Below are positions 35,086 through 38,268 of a stretch of DNA of 38,268 nt, in pieces. The stretch spans positions 1-38,268 of the forward strand of contig NZ_JAPUED010000220.1 in NCBI RefSeq assembly GCF_027492755.1. The letters are read 5' to 3'. The DNA is from Micropruina sp. GTDB taxonomy: Bacteria > Actinomycetota > Actinomycetes > Propionibacteriales > Propionibacteriaceae. The number at the start of each line of letters is the position of its first letter. Position 1 is the first letter of the stretch. Below the pieces are notes generated by a model. That model did not search any database. It saw only the letters and a program-made list of their open reading frames with translations, and was not told the DNA's origin. The position numbers and the translations under genes were made by a program.

Positions 35086-36300
35086 TTACTTGACGCTGGC
35101 GGTCTTGTTGGCCACCCACTTGCCGTTCTTGACCTCGTACATGGTCATGGTCTTGGTGATGGCGTCGCCGAACTGGTCGAAGCCGACCTTGCCGGTGAGT
35201 CCGTCGAAGCTGACCTTGGCCATCGCGTCGATGGTCGCCTGCCGGGCCGAGGACGCGTCGGTGGCGTTCGGCAGGGACTGCTTCAGCGCGGCGACGACGG
35301 CCTTGCCGGCATCGTAGGAAGTCAGGCCGTAGGCGGACCAGCCGTCCTTGAAGCCGGCGGCCTGGTAGTCGGCGGCGAACTGCTTGCCGGCGGGCACGGT
35401 GTCGACATCCGGGCCGGGGAAGCTGACCAGGTCACCCTCGGACTTGGCGCCGGCCAGGGTGATGTACTTGTCGTCCTTGACGCCGTCGCCGCCGACCAGC
35501 GGAACGTTCAGGCCCTTGTTCTTCATCTGCTGGCTCATCGGTGCGGCCAGCTGGAACTCGGTGCCGAAGAACACCGCCTGCGGGTTCTTCGCCTTCATCA
35601 GGTCGATGACGGTGGAGAAGTCCTTGTCGTCCTTGTTGACCGTCTCATCGGCGACCACGTCACCGCCGAGCTTCTTGAACTCGGCCGCCACAGCGGTGGC
35701 GAGGCCCTGGCCGTAGGGCTTCTTGTCGTTGACCACCGCCAGCTTCTTGATGCCCGTGTCGGACAGGTACTGAGCGATGAAGGGGCCCTGGACGGCGTCG
35801 GTGGCGCAGGTCCGGAAGTAGCTGTCGTAGGGCCGCTTCGGGTTGGCCTCATCGGCACCCTTGGTCAGCGAGACAGCTGTGTTGGCCGGCGACACCTGGA
35901 CGATCTTCGCCGCATTGAGAATCGGCTGCACCGACTGGGAGACACCCGAGTTCAGTGTGCCGACGACAGCGACCACGTCTTTGTCCGAGGCCAACTTGGT
36001 GGCGGCGTTGGCACCGACATCGGGGGTGGCCTGGTCGTCCTCGGGGGCGAGTTCGAGCTTCCAGCCCGGGATCTCATTGGATTCGTTGGCCTGCTTGAGC
36101 GCCAGGTCGACCGAGTTCCGGATGCCGATGCCCATCACCGACAGATCGCCGGTGAGCGGCGCGATGACGCCGACCTTGGCGGTCTTCGTGGCCCCTGCGG
36201 TGCTTCCGGCGCTCGGCTCGGTACGGCTGCCGCAAGCGGCGAAGAGCAGCGATGCGCTCACCAGGGCCGCGGCGCCGCCGAGCAGATTCTTGCTACGCAC
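35086..36300 (-). CDS. livK: Branched-chain amino acid ABC transporter substrate-binding lipoprotein
   Basis: A 404-residue type I periplasmic-binding-fold protein. It has a lipoprotein signal with lipobox FAAC (C23), then the mature start AKVGVIAPLTGDLSVMG, the usual LivK-type opening, and VAVVGTLNSGVSQSVQPIL. GTG 36300 is the start, with AAGGAGG 5 bases before it; translation beyond it has no signal peptide. Leucine, isoleucine and valine, or other amino acids or amides, are possible ligands. The leader contains a TCGCGAC/GTCGCGA hairpin (36317-36335). Confidence 0.93.
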   Translation of the reverse strand: MRSKNLLGGAAALVSASLLFAACGSRTEPSAGSTAGATKTAKVGVIAPLTGDLSVMGIGIRNSVDLALKQANESNEIPGWKLELAPEDDQATPDVGANAATKLASDKDVVAVVGTLNSGVSQSVQPILNAAKIVQVSPANTAVSLTKGADEANPKRPYDSYFRTCATDAVQGPFIAQYLSDTGIKKLAVVNDKKPYGQGLATAVAAEFKKLGGDVVADETVNKDDKDFSTVIDLMKAKNPQAVFFGTEFQLAAPMSQQMKNKGLNVPLVGGDGVKDDKYITLAGAKSEGDLVSFPGPDVDTVPAGKQFAADYQAAGFKDGWSAYGLTSYDAGKAVVAALKQSLPNATDASSARQATIDAMAKVSFDGLTGKVGFDQFGDAITKTMTMYEVKNGKWVANKTASVK

Positions 36301-36514
36301 ATTTCCTCCTTGTCGCTCGCGACCCGCCGTCGCGATGATGCGAGAACTATTGCGGTCGAGGACGCGCAGGCGAAGCTCAGTGGCCTGATCGTTGGCCGAT
36401 TGTGACCAGGATGCAACGTTGGCGTGCGCAATCTCCGTCCCGCAGTGTTGCAGGCATCTAACCTGCTGGGACGCCCAGGCGCCAGCACCCCGGCCGCAAA
36501 TCGGTGACCCCAAT

Positions 36515-37261
36515 TCAGTTCAGTAGTGCCGGAATGACCTCGACGATCGGACTGCGATGGACGCTGTGCGCCAGGGCGTCGTAGTCGGTCGGCTCGGCGT
36601 TGACGATGATCAGCGCCGTCCCGCGTCGATGGGCGTAGGGCACCAGTCCGGCGGCCGGATGAACGGTCAGCGAGGTGCCGATCACCAGCAGCACGTCCGC
36701 CTCTTCGACGGCGGCCACCGCGGCGTCGATGTTCGCGGGGTCCAGATTCTCCTCGAACAGGATGGTGGTGGCCCGCACGATGCCGCCGTCGTAGGGGCAG
36801 CGCGGGTCGGTCTCACCGGCACGCACCCGGCGGATCATCTCGGTCATCTCGCCGGTGGCCCGGCACCGTTCGCAGCGCCAGGTGCGGCTGTTGCCGTGCA
36901 GCTCGATCACCAGTTCAGGGTTGGAGCCGGCCAGCTGGTGCAGGCCGTCGGTGTTCTGAGTGACCAGGCCGGTCAGCCGAGCGCCCTGTTCCAGGCCGAC
37001 CAGGGCGCGATGGGCGTCGTTGGGTTGGGCGTCGTAGACGGGTGATTCGGCCCGGAACCGCCAGGCCTTGGCGCGGACGTCCGGGTCGTTCAGGTACCAG
37101 GACAGGGTGGAGACGCGTTCGGCGTCCGGATCGAGCGTCCAGCGTCCCTGCGGCCCGCGGTAGTCACCGATCCCGGACGCCGTGGAGATGCCGGCCCCGG
37201 TCAGGACGGCGACCCGGCCGGCATCGCGCAGCAAGGCGCGTGCCTCAGCGACCTCGTCCAT
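36515..37261 (-). CDS. Sirtuin family NAD-dependent protein deacylase
   Basis: A 248-residue Sir2-type enzyme that removes acyl groups from lysine using NAD. It has GAGIS (22-26), SGIGDYRG (29-36), TQNTDGLH (101-108), catalytic H122 in ELHGN, and GTSLTVHPAAGLV. The zinc module is atypical: C130, C133 and C155 are present, but the fourth ligand position reads D158 in CPYDGG, and the following FGE motif is FEE (169-171). This may be a divergent actinobacterial subgroup. It lies upstream of livK on the same strand with a 214-bp gap, so it is probably a separate unit. Confidence 0.88.
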   Translation of the reverse strand: MDEVAEARALLRDAGRVAVLTGAGISTASGIGDYRGPQGRWTLDPDAERVSTLSWYLNDPDVRAKAWRFRAESPVYDAQPNDAHRALVGLEQGARLTGLVTQNTDGLHQLAGSNPELVIELHGNSRTWRCERCRATGEMTEMIRRVRAGETDPRCPYDGGIVRATTILFEENLDPANIDAAVAAVEEADVLLVIGTSLTVHPAAGLVPYAHRRGTALIIVNAEPTDYDALAHSVHRSPIVEVIPALLN

Positions 37262-37364
37262 GGCTCAGTGTGGCCCCGGCGACGACGAGGAGTCGAGACC
37301 CGGATGCTCGCAGTCCGTACCCCGGCAGATCATTCGGGGCGTACCCCGGGCGAACCGACCCACG

Positions 37365-37892
37365 TCAGAGCTTGACGACCCGAAGCTGCATCTCCTTGGG
37401 CCCGGTGAACTTTCCCTTGGTCTCGTGCGATTGACCGCCCGCGGTGACTCTTCTGGTGACATCGGACTGGTACTTGGCGTACCCCCACTCGCAGCGGTAG
37501 GTGGTGCCCTTCTTCTGCTTGAAGGTCCGACTCACCCCCGCCGTCAGGCTGGTCGACTTCACCAGTCCGCCGGTCACAGTCGCGCTGACCTTCGCGAAGA
37601 TCCACGCCTTCAGTTCCGCCGAGACCGAGATCGAGACGCTCCACGAGGTCGAAACAGTCTGCGACACCGTGCAGGTGCTGGTCGTGTCGACCTTCGACTT
37701 CGGCAGCAGGTAACTGCCCATCCGCTTGAATCCAACGCTCTTGCCACCGCTGGTGGTCACGCAGATGGTCGCCGGCGCGTCCCGGTAGCACTTGGTGTAG
37801 GAGGCGGCCTCGGACGGCTGTGCGGTCAACGCGGTGGAGGCTACAAGTGCCATCGCGGCGGCTGACGCGCCGGTGATCGTCCTCAGTCTCAT
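37365..37892 (-). CDS. Secreted cysteine-containing protein of unknown function
   Basis: 175 residues with a Sec signal peptide (MRLRTITGASAAAMALVAST, cleavage likely after SEA near 34). The mature part of about 145 residues has four cysteines (YTKCYRD, ATICVTT, TSTCTVS, YRCEWG), enough for two disulfides. Its middle is rich in alternating small, polar and hydrophobic residues (SWSVSISVSAELKAWIF, SATVTGG, SLTAGVSRTF), which suggests long beta strands. I do not recognise a family. The strand pattern recalls secreted beta-rich or pore-forming-like proteins, but only weakly. ATG 37892 is chosen because GAGGTGG lies 9 bases before it. Confidence 0.75.
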   Translation of the reverse strand: MRLRTITGASAAAMALVASTALTAQPSEAASYTKCYRDAPATICVTTSGGKSVGFKRMGSYLLPKSKVDTTSTCTVSQTVSTSWSVSISVSAELKAWIFAKVSATVTGGLVKSTSLTAGVSRTFKQKKGTTYRCEWGYAKYQSDVTRRVTAGGQSHETKGKFTGPKEMQLRVVKL

Positions 37893-37971
37893 CGAAATAC
37901 CACCTCGTACTTTCGCCCTTGATGCGGGGGCCCGCGAGTCAGGCTCCTGGAGGGTAATCGGCATCGTACGA

Positions 37972-37992
37972 CTTCCCGATCGCGTCGGGAAG
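37972..37992. repeat. 8-bp palindrome in divergent promoter region
   Basis: CTTCCCGA (37972-37979) and TCGGGAAG (37985-37992) are exact complements around TCGCG. It lies between the secreted-protein gene and the monooxygenase gene, 80 bp from the former's start, and could be an operator or hairpin. Confidence 0.4.
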
Positions 37993-38042
37993 GCATCCGG
38001 GGAGGTGGGGGGAATAGCCTCGCGGCCCTGGTCGTTAGGTCG

Positions 38043-38063
38043 TATAGTTGAAACAGCAACTAT
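38043..38063 (+). promoter_or_regulatory. MarR-type operator overlapping a -10 of the monooxygenase gene
   Basis: ATAGTTG (38044-38050) and CAACTAT (38057-38063) are a perfect 7-bp inverted repeat with a 6-bp centre. TAGTTG-N6-CAACTA is the common form of MarR-family operators. TATAGT (38043-38048) inside it reads as a -10 box for the gene starting at 38076, so binding would repress it. No MarR gene is in the window. Confidence 0.55.
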
Positions 38064-38075
38064 CTGGGAGCAGGC

Positions 38076-38268
38076 ATGCAGTTCGGAATCTTCACCGTCG
38101 GCGACATCACCACCGATCCGACCACCGGCCGGACGCCGAGCGAGCACGAGCGGATCAAGGCGGCGATCGCGCTGGCGACCAAGGCCGAGGAGATCGGGCT
38201 CGACGTCTTCGCGACCGGCGAGCACCACAACCCGCCGTTCCACCCGTCCAGCCCCACCACGCTGCTGG
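38076..38268 (+). CDS. Luciferase-like (LLM class) FMN-dependent monooxygenase, N-terminal part
   Basis: The first 64 residues of a gene cut by the window edge. MQFGIFTVGDI, then EEIGLDVFATGEHHNPPF, matches the N terminus of flavin-dependent luciferase-like monooxygenases, in which EHH contributes to the active site. GGGAG at 38065-38069 precedes ATG 38076. A palindromic MarR-type operator overlaps its promoter. The substrate is unknown. Confidence 0.82.
   Translation, partial: MQFGIFTVGDITTDPTTGRTPSEHERIKAAIALATKAEEIGLDVFATGEHHNPPFHPSSPTTLL

Overview
The window comes from a high-GC actinobacterium. Support for this is the strong G+C third-position bias, several GTG and TTG starts, apparently leaderless promoters, sugar ABC operons without their own ATPase, and the families present (bacterial Hen1/Pnkp, GH5_18-like and GH38 enzymes, Liv transporters). 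Dense REP-like palindromes between and even inside genes would suit a Propionibacteriales-type genome, but I cannot place it to genus.

Layout. Positions 1-2289 hold the tail of an unidentified gene, an HdeD-type membrane protein and a family 2 glycosyltransferase. Positions 2384-7127 form an RNA-repair island: a Nudix/winged-helix regulator with a degenerate Nudix box, divergent from an overlapping hen1-pnkp pair (RNA 3'-end 2'-O-methyltransferase and kinase/phosphatase/ligase). A 442-bp gap follows, with a possible structured RNA and REP-like palindromes. Positions 7570-22009 form a mannose-glycan locus: cytoplasmic GH38 alpha-mannosidase and GH5 (subfamily 18-like beta-mannosidase), a LacI regulator, a sugar ABC importer (binding lipoprotein plus two permeases, no ATPase), a GH92 alpha-mannosidase, a ROK kinase and mannose-6-phosphate isomerase. 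The same TCAATCG-containing element lies in the promoters of the GH5-GH38 operon, the importer operon and the ROK/manA divergent pair, so one LacI regulon is likely. The logic would be import of a high-mannose or N-glycan-type oligosaccharide, trimming inside the cell by GH92/GH38, cleavage of the core Man-beta-1,4-GlcNAc by GH5, then mannose to mannose-6-phosphate to fructose-6-phosphate.

Positions 22034-23487 hold an EamA exporter and a VOC-fold protein. Positions 23642-29043 are a lactose/cellobiose-type PTS operon (IIA, family 1 phospho-beta-glycosidase, IIC, IIB, PRD regulator) with a tandem 20-bp repeat and a leader hairpin in front. An MscS channel and an SDR oxidoreductase follow. Positions 30797-36300 (minus) are a complete branched-chain amino-acid-type ABC transporter (livK-livH-livM-livG-livF). 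The end holds a sirtuin, a secreted cysteine-containing protein of unknown function and the start of a luciferase-like monooxygenase behind a MarR-type palindrome.

The items most worth a second look are the Nudix-regulator/Hen1/Pnkp island, the palindrome-rich in-frame insertions in pnkp and in the GH92 gene, the three-promoter LacI operator set, and a strongly over-represented octamer (GGCGTCCG) spread over the whole window.
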